Source of the DNA: Clostridiales bacterium
Lineage (GTDB): Bacteria; Bacillota; Clostridia; Oscillospirales; Acutalibacteraceae
DNA length: 64,000 nt
Reading direction: 5' to 3'
Assembly (NCBI GenBank): GCA_019422525.1
Contig: JAHZDE010000002.1
Coordinates: 440,716 to 504,715 of the forward strand
Part shown: piece after piece, positions 26,247-34,026 of the stretch
Layout: the number at the start of each line of letters is the position of its first letter
Numbering within the stretch: the first letter of the stretch is position 1
Position numbers and translations under genes: made by a program
The notes under the pieces: generated by a model
Told to the model about the DNA's origin: nothing
The model's database searches: none
The model's input: only the letters and a program-made list of their open reading frames with translations

Positions 26247-26335
26247 GGAGAGTTGTCCGAGTGGTCGAAGGTGCAGCACTCGAAATGCTGTGTTCCCAAA
26301 AGGAACCTAGGGTTCGAATCCCTAACTCTCCGCCA
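26247..26335 (+). tRNA. tRNA-Ser(CGA)
   Basis: The 89-base gene has acceptor GGAGAGT/ACTCTCC, a class II variable arm (GTTCC-CAAAA-GGAAC), anticodon stem CAGCA/TGCTG with loop CTCGAAA (anticodon CGA, reading UCG) and T arm TAGGG-TTCGAAT-CCCTA; CCA is encoded. Its 3' half comes from the integrated element: the displaced host 3' half is at 49143-49201. It also serves as the left attachment site. Confidence 0.93.
26276..26293 (+). other. Left attachment core (attL)
   Basis: GCACTCGAAATGCTGTGT lies in the anticodon stem-loop of tRNA-Ser and is repeated exactly at 49143-49160. Sequence similarity continues to the tRNA 3' end but with differences, so the crossover should be within these 18 bp. Confidence 0.85.
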
Positions 26336-26380
26336 AAAAGTCCAGTAACCATGCGGGTTTGCTGGACTTTTCTTTTTTTC
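26336..26380 (+). terminator. Terminator behind tRNA-Ser, element-derived
   Basis: AAAAGTCCAG pairs with CTGGACTTTT and a T-run follows. The loop contains TAACCATGCGGG; TCCAGTAACCATGCG recurs exactly at 49062-49076 near the right end of the element. Confidence 0.85.
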
Positions 26381-26439
26381 TCCAAGTGGTTTGTGCCCAA
26401 TATTTTTTGCAGGACAGAACAGCCAAACACAGATATTTT

Positions 26440-27663
26440 TTACCTTGCAACCGCTTCATCGCCAGATTCTTCTATCTCACTCCACTTACTCTGAAATCCT
26501 TTAGCGTCCGGCAAAAACATTCCTCCCACCATGGCCTGTGCGGAGGATATCTTTGACGAATAATCCAAATGCGCATAGATGTTTGCAGTTGTACTGAAAT
26601 CCGAGTGTCCCAACCAGTCCTGGATCTGTTTTAGAGGAACGCCATTAGCCAGTAACAGGCTCGCACAGCTGTGGCGAAGATCGTGGAAACGCATCTTTTT
26701 CATTCCGTGCCTTTGAATAAATGCGGGAAATTGTGTGGTCAGATAGTCGGGTTTCAGAAGATCGCCCATTTCATCCACGAATACAAAGCCGTCGTATTCG
26801 TAGTTGTAGCAGTTGCCGCAGACCTTTTTATTCAATGCTTGCGCTTCTTTCACCTTTTGGAAATATTCTTTGAAGCTTCCCACGAGGGGAAGTGTGCGCA
26901 TACTGGATTTTGTTTTAGCCGACTCCTGTTCGATCATCTGGGTTTTCCCATCAAGCTGAATAGAAGTGACCGTTCGTTTCACTGTCAGCGTTCCCCGTTC
27001 GAAGTCGATGGCGTCCCATTTTAGTCCGCATACTTCTCCACGTCGCAAACCGTAAAAGGCGGCAACCAAAACCGGTAGTTCCAGCTTTGTACCCTTGATT
27101 ACCTCAAAAAGATGTTGAAGCTCCGCCGCATCCAAAAACACCGGCTGAAAATCGTTCTTCTTTGGTCGATCTACTTTCAACGCCACATTCTGTGATACCA
27201 GATCGGTTTTCAAGGCGTATTTGAGCGCCTGATGGATCACGGCGTGATAGTGGATAACGGAATTCGGCTTGACGGTTTTCAGTTTTTCCGTATAGAACTG
27301 CTGAATGTGCCGGGGTTCCAATCCCCGCAAGGTACAGCCTTTCTTGCGAAAATATGGCTCAATGCTGCTTTTGACCATGCCCTCATAGGAAGCGTAGGTT
27401 GCGATTTTCACCCGGACTTTCACAATATCCAACCATTGCAGCAAATAATCCGCGAAAGGCATATCCGAGTTCAGTTCCTCCACTTCCGTGGGCGGCTCAT
27501 AGGTGCTGCGAATGCGGACAAGCTCCGCTTCGGCCCTTTTCTTGTTTCCCTTTTGGGGAAGTCCAGTGGATATCCATGGTCTGTGTCGTTTCCCGTTGAC
27601 ATCCACATAGCTGAGCACTACATAGTAGTATCCCTTTTTAATTTCTAAGTGTCCTGACACCAT
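26440..27663 (-). CDS. int: Tyrosine recombinase (integrase) of the element
   Basis: The 407-residue integrase inserts and excises the element at tRNA-Ser. It has an N-terminal arm-binding domain (residues 1-60), a SAM-like core-binding domain (about 65-170) and a catalytic domain with the expected residues: Arg in YGLRRGEVCGL, HDLRHSCAS, and GHSDFSTTANIYAH with the nucleophilic Tyr. It ends about 105 bp inside the left boundary and points at it, the usual place for a tRNA-specific integrase. It is the last gene of a leftward block with parB, mobA and mobC. RBS AGGAGG is seen. Confidence 0.95.
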   Translation of the reverse strand: MVSGHLEIKKGYYYVVLSYVDVNGKRHRPWISTGLPQKGNKKRAEAELVRIRSTYEPPTEVEELNSDMPFADYLLQWLDIVKVRVKIATYASYEGMVKSSIEPYFRKKGCTLRGLEPRHIQQFYTEKLKTVKPNSVIHYHAVIHQALKYALKTDLVSQNVALKVDRPKKNDFQPVFLDAAELQHLFEVIKGTKLELPVLVAAFYGLRRGEVCGLKWDAIDFERGTLTVKRTVTSIQLDGKTQMIEQESAKTKSSMRTLPLVGSFKEYFQKVKEAQALNKKVCGNCYNYEYDGFVFVDEMGDLLKPDYLTTQFPAFIQRHGMKKMRFHDLRHSCASLLLANGVPLKQIQDWLGHSDFSTTANIYAHLDYSSKISSAQAMVGGMFLPDAKGFQSKWSEIEESGDEAVAR

Positions 27664-27705
27664 GTTTTTGTTCGCCTCCTAAGTTTTGGCATACACAGGA
27701 CAGCT

Positions 27706-27739
27706 CACACCGACAAAGCTATTCTACCGCGTCGGTGTG
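27706..27739. repeat. Inverted repeat upstream of integrase gene
   Basis: CACACCGAC (27706-27714) pairs with GTCGGTGTG (27731-27739) across a 16-base spacer, in the gap between parB-like and integrase genes. On the minus strand no T-run follows, so a terminator is unlikely. It may be a binding site of a regulator or of the ParB-like protein. Confidence 0.5.
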
Positions 27740-27787
27740 GGTTCTGCCACTGTGCAATTTGTAATTTTGCAAACACTTTGGCTCGAA

Positions 27788-28714
27788 TCAACGAGCCTCT
27801 CTGTCTCGTTCCCGTTTTCTCTGCCACTGCTCTAAAAGCTTTATAACCGTGTCATATACTTGCTTGTCCGTGTAGCTTTTGGGAAAATATTTTCGGATAT
27901 CTTCCCGCTTGAATTTGTACTGTTCCTGCTGGTTCGGTTTCTGCTCTGCCAAGATCTCAAAGATAGTATCACGGTTGAGTGTTCCCTCCTGTGACAACTT
28001 CTTTAACCGTATGCTTTGCGCATGGGAGGGTGTGCAATCATTTTGCTTTATTGCATCCAGCAGTATGAACTGTTCCGAGCGGGAGAGATAGGAAAGTTCC
28101 ACCGCAGGATTGAAAGCGATTTTGTTTTCATCTACCATAGAGAGTAGTTCGGGAATCAGGTGCGTTAAACGGATATAACGCTGTATTTGATTTCTGCTTT
28201 CTCCAGCATCCAAAGCTACCTTTTCATCACTTCTTATTAACCTCGTCCCAAGTTGGGACGAAGATACACCCTGATGTTTTATTGCGTCCAATTTCATCTT
28301 ATAAGCGAACGCTTTCTCACTGGGCAGGATGGTTTCTCTTTGCAGGTTAGCGTCTACCATTGCAATGACTGCTTCATCATCGGTCATCTCTCGAACAATG
28401 ACGGGCATGGTTTCAATGCCCAGCACCTGACACGCCGCCAATCTTCTATGCCCTGAAATCAGCTCATACCCGCCCTCTGGTAAAGGACGGGCCAGTGCAG
28501 GCGTAATGGTTCCGAACTTTTTGATACTCTCGATTAAGTGCTTCATTTCCTCATTATTTTGGATTTTAAAAGGGTGATCCTTGAATGGATGAAGCTCACG
28601 AAGCGGAATGTCTTTGACTCTTTCAAGCTTTGCGTCGTCCCTTTCTTCCTGCGAGGAAAACAGATCGTCCAACGAATAAGTCGGCAGAGTAAAATCGGAT
28701 TTTCGTTTTGTCAT
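27788..28714 (-). CDS. ParB/RepB/Spo0J-family partition protein
   Basis: The 308-residue protein has the ParB N-terminal CTPase/Srx-like domain (about 35-130) with the GHRRLAA motif and DANLQRE, followed by a helix-turn-helix DNA-binding region and a C-terminal charged domain. ParB proteins clamp on parS-like sites. No ParA is encoded next to it, so the function may be replication control or stabilisation of the excised circle rather than classical partition. It overlaps the relaxase gene by 4 bp and is translated together with it. Confidence 0.88.
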   Translation of the reverse strand: MTKRKSDFTLPTYSLDDLFSSQEERDDAKLERVKDIPLRELHPFKDHPFKIQNNEEMKHLIESIKKFGTITPALARPLPEGGYELISGHRRLAACQVLGIETMPVIVREMTDDEAVIAMVDANLQRETILPSEKAFAYKMKLDAIKHQGVSSSQLGTRLIRSDEKVALDAGESRNQIQRYIRLTHLIPELLSMVDENKIAFNPAVELSYLSRSEQFILLDAIKQNDCTPSHAQSIRLKKLSQEGTLNRDTIFEILAEQKPNQQEQYKFKREDIRKYFPKSYTDKQVYDTVIKLLEQWQRKRERDREAR

Positions 28715-30099
28715 CGCTCATAACCTCTCTTTCTGTTCTTATTCGGAGTGTCTTTTCCTTGCCGCATCTGCTCCTCGATACGGATTTTTTCTTTGATTTC
28801 TGGATAATCTTTGAGGATTCCCAGCGCTGTTTTCTTGTCCTTGCGAAGTTGTGTGATAGCCTTTGTGCAGTCGTTTCGTTTTGCAAGGAGCATTTGCTTT
28901 TCTTCCGGTTGGTGACAGGAATCTATTTGTCGATACAGGATTTTCCGATAATCGATGAGCAGCTTTATTTCGCTTTCAGCGGTTTGAATGAAGTTCTCCA
29001 CGGAGGATATATCCGTCAGCTTTTGCTTACAGACCAGCCGCACCTGCTCAGAATACCGTTCCAGCTTTCGGCAGGCTTCCCGCATTTCAGGCGACAGCGG
29101 TCGGCGCTGTTTCTGCTTTGGAAACACACCAAGCAGATAACAGTAATGCAGGTAGAGCGCCCTCAATCCTGTTATTTTCTTTGCCGATTGAAAATTGCCT
29201 TTCATACGGTATTGCTTAGGCTGAATGGTCATTCCATACGGCTTTTTAGCGGTAAACGCATGATAGTAACGGTAGGTTTCCTGCCAGTTGTACCGCCCGT
29301 TATCGTATATTTTCTGATAGAGTGCATCTCGGTCATATGCTTCACCCAGCCGGTAAAGGCGTGTTGCTTTTTTGCTGTTCACCGAACGAATGGTGGCGTA
29401 TTTGTGGTAGGGATTCCATTCCACCACATAGCCGAGTTTCTTCATCACATAGCGAAAAGCTTTCTCATTGGTGCTCATTGTTAGTGCCTTTTCGATCGCT
29501 TCCCGCATCAGGTTATACCGTGTCGGTTCGCCGTTTTTCTCGGCAAAATACAGCTTGCGTGGGGTTTTTCCTTTGGGGTTTTGAATGACTGTCAGTCCGT
29601 GCTCCCGACAAAGCGCATCGGATAAACTGCGTAGTTTCCAGTACGCTCCCTCGTTGCAGTTAAACTTCTTTCCGTTCCAAAGATTCACTGCATTGACTAC
29701 CAGATGATTATGATAGGTGCCGGTATTAAAGTGGGTGGCGATCAACACCTGATGCTGATCGCCCCACATCTTTCTGGCAAGCTCCACGCCTAACTGATGC
29801 GCAAGCTGCGGTGAAACCTCACCGGTTTTAAAGCTCTGATAAGCGTGATACGCCACATTCCCGGTAGTTTTATCAAAGCGTTCCTGAACGGAAATCATCT
29901 CCTGAAACGCTGTCTCAGCGGTGCAATTAACGCCTGTTACATAGATTGTTTTCTCGTTTCCCATCACCGTTTTTTCTTGATTTCCAATATAGTGCAGTGC
30001 CTTTTTTATATCGGAAAATTCCGTCTTCTCGGGGTTGGCAGCATATTGAATCACACGGCTGATGCTGTCGGTAACAGCCCATATTTTTGTTACTGCCAC
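28711..30099 (-). CDS. Relaxase / mobilization nuclease (MobA/VirD2-type)
   Basis: The 462-residue relaxase nicks the transfer origin and pilots the single strand into the recipient. The N-terminal domain has the features of Pfam relaxase PF03432: an early conserved Tyr region (VIQYAANPEKT), ALHYIGN, and the metal-binding HFNTGTYHNHLVVNAV histidine cluster. The C-terminal half is rich in Arg, Lys and Gln and probably helical. The gene overlaps mobC by 10 bp upstream and parB-like by 4 bp downstream. With no conjugation machinery present, it depends on a helper element. Confidence 0.92.
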   Translation of the reverse strand: MAVTKIWAVTDSISRVIQYAANPEKTEFSDIKKALHYIGNQEKTVMGNEKTIYVTGVNCTAETAFQEMISVQERFDKTTGNVAYHAYQSFKTGEVSPQLAHQLGVELARKMWGDQHQVLIATHFNTGTYHNHLVVNAVNLWNGKKFNCNEGAYWKLRSLSDALCREHGLTVIQNPKGKTPRKLYFAEKNGEPTRYNLMREAIEKALTMSTNEKAFRYVMKKLGYVVEWNPYHKYATIRSVNSKKATRLYRLGEAYDRDALYQKIYDNGRYNWQETYRYYHAFTAKKPYGMTIQPKQYRMKGNFQSAKKITGLRALYLHYCYLLGVFPKQKQRRPLSPEMREACRKLERYSEQVRLVCKQKLTDISSVENFIQTAESEIKLLIDYRKILYRQIDSCHQPEEKQMLLAKRNDCTKAITQLRKDKKTALGILKDYPEIKEKIRIEEQMRQGKDTPNKNRKRGYER

Positions 30100-30404
30100 G
30101 GCGTTTCACGCTGACTTTCTTTCCCTTCCAGCTCGTGATAAGCCTGCAAAAATTTTTGAATCACGCCATTAAAATACCGGTCGATTGTTTCATCGGGCAG
30201 CGTCTTCCAGCAGTCACGAAGCCGTGTTAATTCCCGATACGCTTCATAAAAACTCGGCGGTGAAATCGCCTGAACTTCCTTGCCGAGTCCCAGCTTTCGA
30301 AGATAAGCGGAGAGTGAAATGCCGCACTTTTTGACGGCACTTTCCATTCTTCTTTTCTCACCTTCGGTCACTCGAATATTGATTGCTACCGTTCTTGTTC
30401 TCAT
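30090..30404 (-). CDS. MobC-like relaxosome protein
   Basis: The 104-residue protein starts with a ribbon-helix-helix-like segment (TRTVAINIRVTEGEKRRME), followed by KKCGISLSAYLRKLGLG, as in MobC proteins that open the transfer origin for the relaxase. ATG 30404 has AAAGGA about 9 bp before it; the frame is open further upstream through the putative oriT but without a ribosome binding site. It overlaps the relaxase gene by 10 bp. Confidence 0.85.
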   Translation of the reverse strand: MRTRTVAINIRVTEGEKRRMESAVKKCGISLSAYLRKLGLGKEVQAISPPSFYEAYRELTRLRDCWKTLPDETIDRYFNGVIQKFLQAYHELEGKESQRETPWQ

Positions 30405-30463
30405 AAAATCATTCCTTTCTTGTGGGGTTACAGGGGTGAAAACCCCTTTCGGCAAATGCCGCC

Positions 30464-30495
30464 GGTTTTGTGGGGCTTTCGGGCAACACAAAACC
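30464..30495. other. Candidate transfer origin (oriT) inverted repeat
   Basis: GGTTTTGTG (30464-30472) pairs perfectly with CACAAAACC (30487-30495). A second short repeat, GGGG-TGAAAA-CCCC, precedes it at about 30433-30446, and TATGCTCGCTACGTTGTCGC follows. The position just upstream of mobC-mobA, inside a non-coding 134-bp gap, is the usual place of oriT. The nick site is not assigned. Confidence 0.6.
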
Positions 30496-30538
30496 TATGC
30501 TCGCTACGTTGTCGCAAAGGCATTACCTGTCATGCCGC

Positions 30539-30766
30539 TTATCCATTCCCGTTATTTTTGAGTTCTGCTCCCAACACGGCAAGCAGCTTTTCGGCTTCTT
30601 CGTATTTCAGCGAAATACCTTTGCTCGGCTCTCCGTTTTGCCAGCGGCGGATGTCAATCATCGGGTCAAAAACGTCCCACTTTACCAGGTTGACCTCTTT
30701 GGTAACGCCGCCCTGTTTTCCTCCAATCACTGCAATTCGTTTTACAAGCTCATAATTCTTTGACAT
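30539..30766 (-). CDS. PC4/YdbC-like single-stranded DNA-binding protein
   Basis: The 75-residue protein fits the prokaryotic PC4 (YdbC) pattern: EVNLVKWDVFDPMIDIRRW followed by KGISLKYEEAEKLLAVL, that is, beta-strands with the W-x-x-R/K-x-D-I-R-x-W core and a C-terminal dimer helix. Such proteins bind single-stranded DNA. Its place next to oriT and mobC suggests a role in coating the transferred or replicating single strand. The spacing to the ATPase gene upstream (61 bp) fits one transcript. Confidence 0.75.
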   Translation of the reverse strand: MSKNYELVKRIAVIGGKQGGVTKEVNLVKWDVFDPMIDIRRWQNGEPSKGISLKYEEAEKLLAVLGAELKNNGNG

Positions 30767-30827
30767 TTGATTTTCCTCTCTTTCGTTTGTTGTTTATGAC
30801 GGCTGTGACGGTTGTGACAGCTTTTTT

Positions 30828-31853
30828 CTATAGAGAGCGCTTACCGTCATTTGCGTCATCGCTGTCACAGAAACGAAGCCTGATCAATCGGTTCATCCCT
30901 GTGCGTTTGGTTCTGTACTGTATATGCCGTGGCTCTAACACCTCAGCCGAAAAACGGGCAAGGAGCTTTGTCATCACATTGGAAGTGATTTCTGATTCCT
31001 TCATTTCGGTAAGTAGGTCTGTCGCCGTACCTTGCCAAGATTTTTGTGCAGTGATAAACTCTGCCAACCGAAACAGGAAATCAGGGATTTCCTCACGATG
31101 GATGTCGTCCATATCCTTTCGCTCCACAAGCTCCCACAGATGCGAGTCTTTATTAAACTTTAAGGTCAGCTCCTGATACGCAATGTCACGACCTGTCGCA
31201 AGCAACGTACCGGTTTCACTGGAACGGCTGCGCTTTAAAATAAAACTTGTATCCGCTGCACCAGTAATCCCCGTGGAGCCGGTCACTTCGTTAAATGGAT
31301 CGTTTGCATCTCTCAGCTTCCGAACATGATGAACAACAACCACCGCTATTTCGTACTGATCGGAAATCCCTTTTAGCGCGGATATATCGTCATAGTCACC
31401 CGCATACATTCCGTTTTTCCCGCTTATGCTTTTGGATTCCCGCACCTTTTGAAAGGTGTCGATAATCACAAGCTTTGTCATTGGATAATCGGCGAGATAC
31501 TGCTCGATCTGCTGTTCCAGACCACATCCGATCTGATGGCTCGTTGTGGCAATTCGCAATTCGGGTGGCGCTTCGTCGGTCAATTGATACAGCCTGCTTT
31601 GAATGCGGGCGTAGGTATCTTCTAGGCAGAGATACAGCACATCACACTTGTGGGTTTTAAACTCCCATACGGGATTTCCTCTTGCAACCTGGATACCAAG
31701 CCACAACATAAGCCAGCTCTTGCCGATTTTGCTGGAGCCTGACAGAACACTAAGTCCCTGCGGGATCAACCCCTCCACCACAAACAAAGTTTTATGAAGC
31801 GGCGTTGTCAAAAGCGTGTCTGCATCTATGGTCTTGAGTTTTTCAACTTGCAT
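30828..31853 (-). CDS. RepA-like AAA/RecA-fold ATPase
   Basis: The 341-residue protein is a hexameric helicase-type RecA-fold ATPase like plasmid RepA/RSF1010 helicase: Walker A GSSKIGKSWL at about 40-48, Walker B LVIIDTF at about 130, and a later VVVVHHVRK sensor. A C-terminal part of 100 residues has a helix-turn-helix-like end (SNVMTKLLARFSAEVLEPR). It probably drives replication of the excised circle or unwinding at transfer. It overlaps the excisionase-like gene by 11 bp. Confidence 0.85.
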   Translation of the reverse strand: MQVEKLKTIDADTLLTTPLHKTLFVVEGLIPQGLSVLSGSSKIGKSWLMLWLGIQVARGNPVWEFKTHKCDVLYLCLEDTYARIQSRLYQLTDEAPPELRIATTSHQIGCGLEQQIEQYLADYPMTKLVIIDTFQKVRESKSISGKNGMYAGDYDDISALKGISDQYEIAVVVVHHVRKLRDANDPFNEVTGSTGITGAADTSFILKRSRSSETGTLLATGRDIAYQELTLKFNKDSHLWELVERKDMDDIHREEIPDFLFRLAEFITAQKSWQGTATDLLTEMKESEITSNVMTKLLARFSAEVLEPRHIQYRTKRTGMNRLIRLRFCDSDDANDGKRSL

Positions 31854-32073
31854 TTTTCTCCCTCCTTTCTTCCATTACATAGTTAATGACATTCACTTTT
31901 GGAATCTTAAAGGCATTGCCGATCTTCACCCCTTGGATATATCCGTCGTTAATCAAGTCATAAGCCAGTTGCCGGCTGATGCCCAACATCTGACAAAGCT
32001 GGGCGACGGTCACGATATCCGGGTATTCCGGAAACATCATTTTATAGAGTTCTTTTAACTCTGATTTTTTCAT
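31843..32073 (-). CDS. Excisionase-like helix-turn-helix protein
   Basis: The 76-residue protein has a MerR/HTH_17-type DNA-binding motif (TVAQLCQMLGISRQLAYDLI, then GYIQGVKIGNAFKIPK), typical of small excisionases and plasmid replication regulators. ATG 32073 has AGGAGG 11 bp upstream. It is the first gene of the leftward mobility operon and may control that operon and excision. The longer open frame upstream contains no suitable start site. Confidence 0.8.
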   Translation of the reverse strand: MKKSELKELYKMMFPEYPDIVTVAQLCQMLGISRQLAYDLINDGYIQGVKIGNAFKIPKVNVINYVMEERREKNAS

Positions 32074-32330
32074 AGCGCTTCCATCCTCCTTTTTATGGCT
32101 ATGTAAGGCAGATACCGGCGTGAGGATCATCGTGCCATCCGATATCTGCTGCCGTTTCACCCTCCGGATTCCTACAGGCATTCCCGCTTGTCGGCGGGCG
32201 CTGTGTAGTCCCAAGTTATAAAAACGCAGGCGCTCCTTTACCTTTTGGTAAGATCTTGGCGGTTTATTTCCTTTGGACGGTCATTTTGTTTTAGATAATT
32301 AAGTTTAATACAATTTATATTTGCAAATTC

Positions 32331-32359
32331 ATTATATCGGCGTATTGACATCCAGGCAA
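32331..32359 (-). promoter_or_regulatory. Leftward promoter of the mobility operon
   Basis: On the minus strand TTGCCT (32354-32359) and a perfect TATAAT (32331-32336) are separated by 17 bp. It lies about 260 bp before the excisionase-like gene and overlaps the rightward promoter at 32345. Confidence 0.65.
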
Positions 32360-32373
32360 CACTTTTGTACAAT
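32345..32373 (+). promoter_or_regulatory. Rightward promoter of the DUF6076-like gene
   Basis: TTGACA (32345-32350) and TACAAT (32368-32373), spacing 17, lie 69 bp before the start codon. The box TTGACA falls inside the spacer of the leftward promoter, so both cannot be occupied by polymerase at once. Confidence 0.75.
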
Positions 32374-32441
32374 GTTCTTTATAGTGATGTTGATTTTACA
32401 AATAATAACGATTTGACATTTTCCAAAATGCAGGTGAGACT

Positions 32442-33860
32442 ATGGATAAAAAATCAGTACTTCAAATCCTGGATTCACCCAACGGCGAAATTCAGGGAAA
32501 AGCAAAAAATCTCGTCTGGTGTGATCCCGAACAAAAGAGACTTTGTATTGCTGTGCAGGAAACCTATGAATTTGCTGAGGCAGACGCAGCTTCTCGGACA
32601 TTTCCAAAAGAGAAGCTCTCCACGATCTCCATGCTTGCCTGCGGAAAGCACCATTCCTTCCTTGCGCCGCCTGACCAAAACGACAGAGAACTCAAAAACT
32701 ATTGGAATGCCTGTGGGGTGTTTCCATCCCATTTTGAATGCTTTCCATCCATGCAGATTGTGCCGAACCCCGATCCGGACGCTGATCAATACGAAATTGA
32801 AGTGGGAAGATTGATTCCGCTCAGCGGTGGTAACGTTGACTTCCCTTTGGGAGAGGGTCTTTTAAACTTCCTCTATACTGACTTTGAAGCAGTGTGTGAT
32901 CCTGAGCAAATCACTTTTGAGCCGGAGCATGAAATGCGCCCTGTTCCATTTGAATCCGAAGCAGAACAGAAAGTTTTTGATTACCTGTGCTTTGCCGAAA
33001 CAGTCAAGCATTTTCGTCCTGTGATTTATTCTTCTTTGTACACGATGCTGTTCCCGCCGTTTCTGAAAAAGCGCACAAAAAAAGAGCTTTCAGCGTATCT
33101 TGCATACCTGAAAGCCCTTCAAACACGGTTGAAGGAATTGATTACTTTTGTTTTTGATGAGGAGTATTATCCCTCTATTTTGAAAAAAATGAGCGCCAAT
33201 CAGCGATATGCGCTTTATTGCAGATCCAATGATTGTTCTGCCCGGTATGAATACCAGTACATTTTTGATTATCCAGAATTAGAACGAAAACCACTGAGCA
33301 AATATTTCAGTGCAGCCCAACTCATTGATATTGAAGATGAGGAATACGAAAACGACGAACTGCGAGCTTTTTGTGTGAAGCATCATGTTCTTCCGGAAGA
33401 AATCGATGCGATCACGGAATGCACCTGTGATCCAATGACAAGATTTCAATGCTCCTCCATAGAAGATATGCTGATGTTTGAATTTTGGGAAATGCTTACA
33501 AAGTCTGTGCGACTGCGCAAGTGCAAGCGCTGCGGAAAGTACTTCATCATGAAAGGCAATTATGATACAAACTACTGCGACCGTGTAGCGGAGGGCGAAA
33601 CCCGAAATTGTCAGGAGCTTGCAGCGCAGGAAAACTACAAAAGGAAAATGGCGGACAATGCCGCCATTCCGTTATATCAGAAGTATTATAAACGCTATGC
33701 CGCCCGTGTCAAAGTACGACAAATCAAAGAGACGGATTTTAAGAAGTGGAAGTATCAGGCAATGACCAAACGAGACGAGTGTTCCGATGGAAAAATCACG
33801 CTGTCCGAGTTTGAAGAATGGCTGGAAAGCAGCTTTCCAAACCGAAAAAAGAAAAATTAA
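32442..33860 (+). CDS. DUF6076-like protein with C-terminal zinc finger
   Basis: The 472-residue protein resembles DUF6076 proteins, which are found in clostridial mobile elements and have no known function. Residues 1-330 are mixed and acidic without a known motif. From about residue 363 a Cys-rich segment (KCKRCGKYFIMKGNYDTNYCD and a later NCQ) could bind zinc, followed by a basic, helical tail. The cysteine pattern resembles CGNR-type zinc fingers of transcription regulators. It is transcribed alone between a promoter overlapping that of the mobility operon and a strong terminator, so a regulatory role in the element is possible. Confidence 0.65.
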   Translation: MDKKSVLQILDSPNGEIQGKAKNLVWCDPEQKRLCIAVQETYEFAEADAASRTFPKEKLSTISMLACGKHHSFLAPPDQNDRELKNYWNACGVFPSHFECFPSMQIVPNPDPDADQYEIEVGRLIPLSGGNVDFPLGEGLLNFLYTDFEAVCDPEQITFEPEHEMRPVPFESEAEQKVFDYLCFAETVKHFRPVIYSSLYTMLFPPFLKKRTKKELSAYLAYLKALQTRLKELITFVFDEEYYPSILKKMSANQRYALYCRSNDCSARYEYQYIFDYPELERKPLSKYFSAAQLIDIEDEEYENDELRAFCVKHHVLPEEIDAITECTCDPMTRFQCSSIEDMLMFEFWEMLTKSVRLRKCKRCGKYFIMKGNYDTNYCDRVAEGETRNCQELAAQENYKRKMADNAAIPLYQKYYKRYAARVKVRQIKETDFKKWKYQAMTKRDECSDGKITLSEFEEWLESSFPNRKKKN

Positions 33861-33898
33861 GCAAGAGGCCGCATCGATGGATGCGGCCTCTTGCTTTA
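33860..33898 (+). terminator. Intrinsic terminator behind the DUF6076-like gene
   Basis: AGCAAGAGGCCGCATC and GATGCGGCCTCTTGCT form a perfect 16-bp stem with loop GATG, followed by TTTATC. It insulates the defence operon from the upstream gene. Confidence 0.88.
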
Positions 33899-33956
33899 TC
33901 CTGATAGAAAAAGTCAATTTTGATCGACTCTATTCCATATAAATCCGCAAAAATCG

Positions 33957-33985
33957 TTGATTATATATACATTTCACAGTATAAT
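33957..33985 (+). promoter_or_regulatory. Promoter of the restriction/defence operon
   Basis: TTGATT (33957-33962) and a perfect TATAAT (33980-33985) are 17 bp apart, about 40 bp before the first small gene. Confidence 0.8.
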
Positions 33986-34026
33986 TAGTTTGTATTATTG
34001 TATCTACCTGAAAGTGAGGTTTAAGA

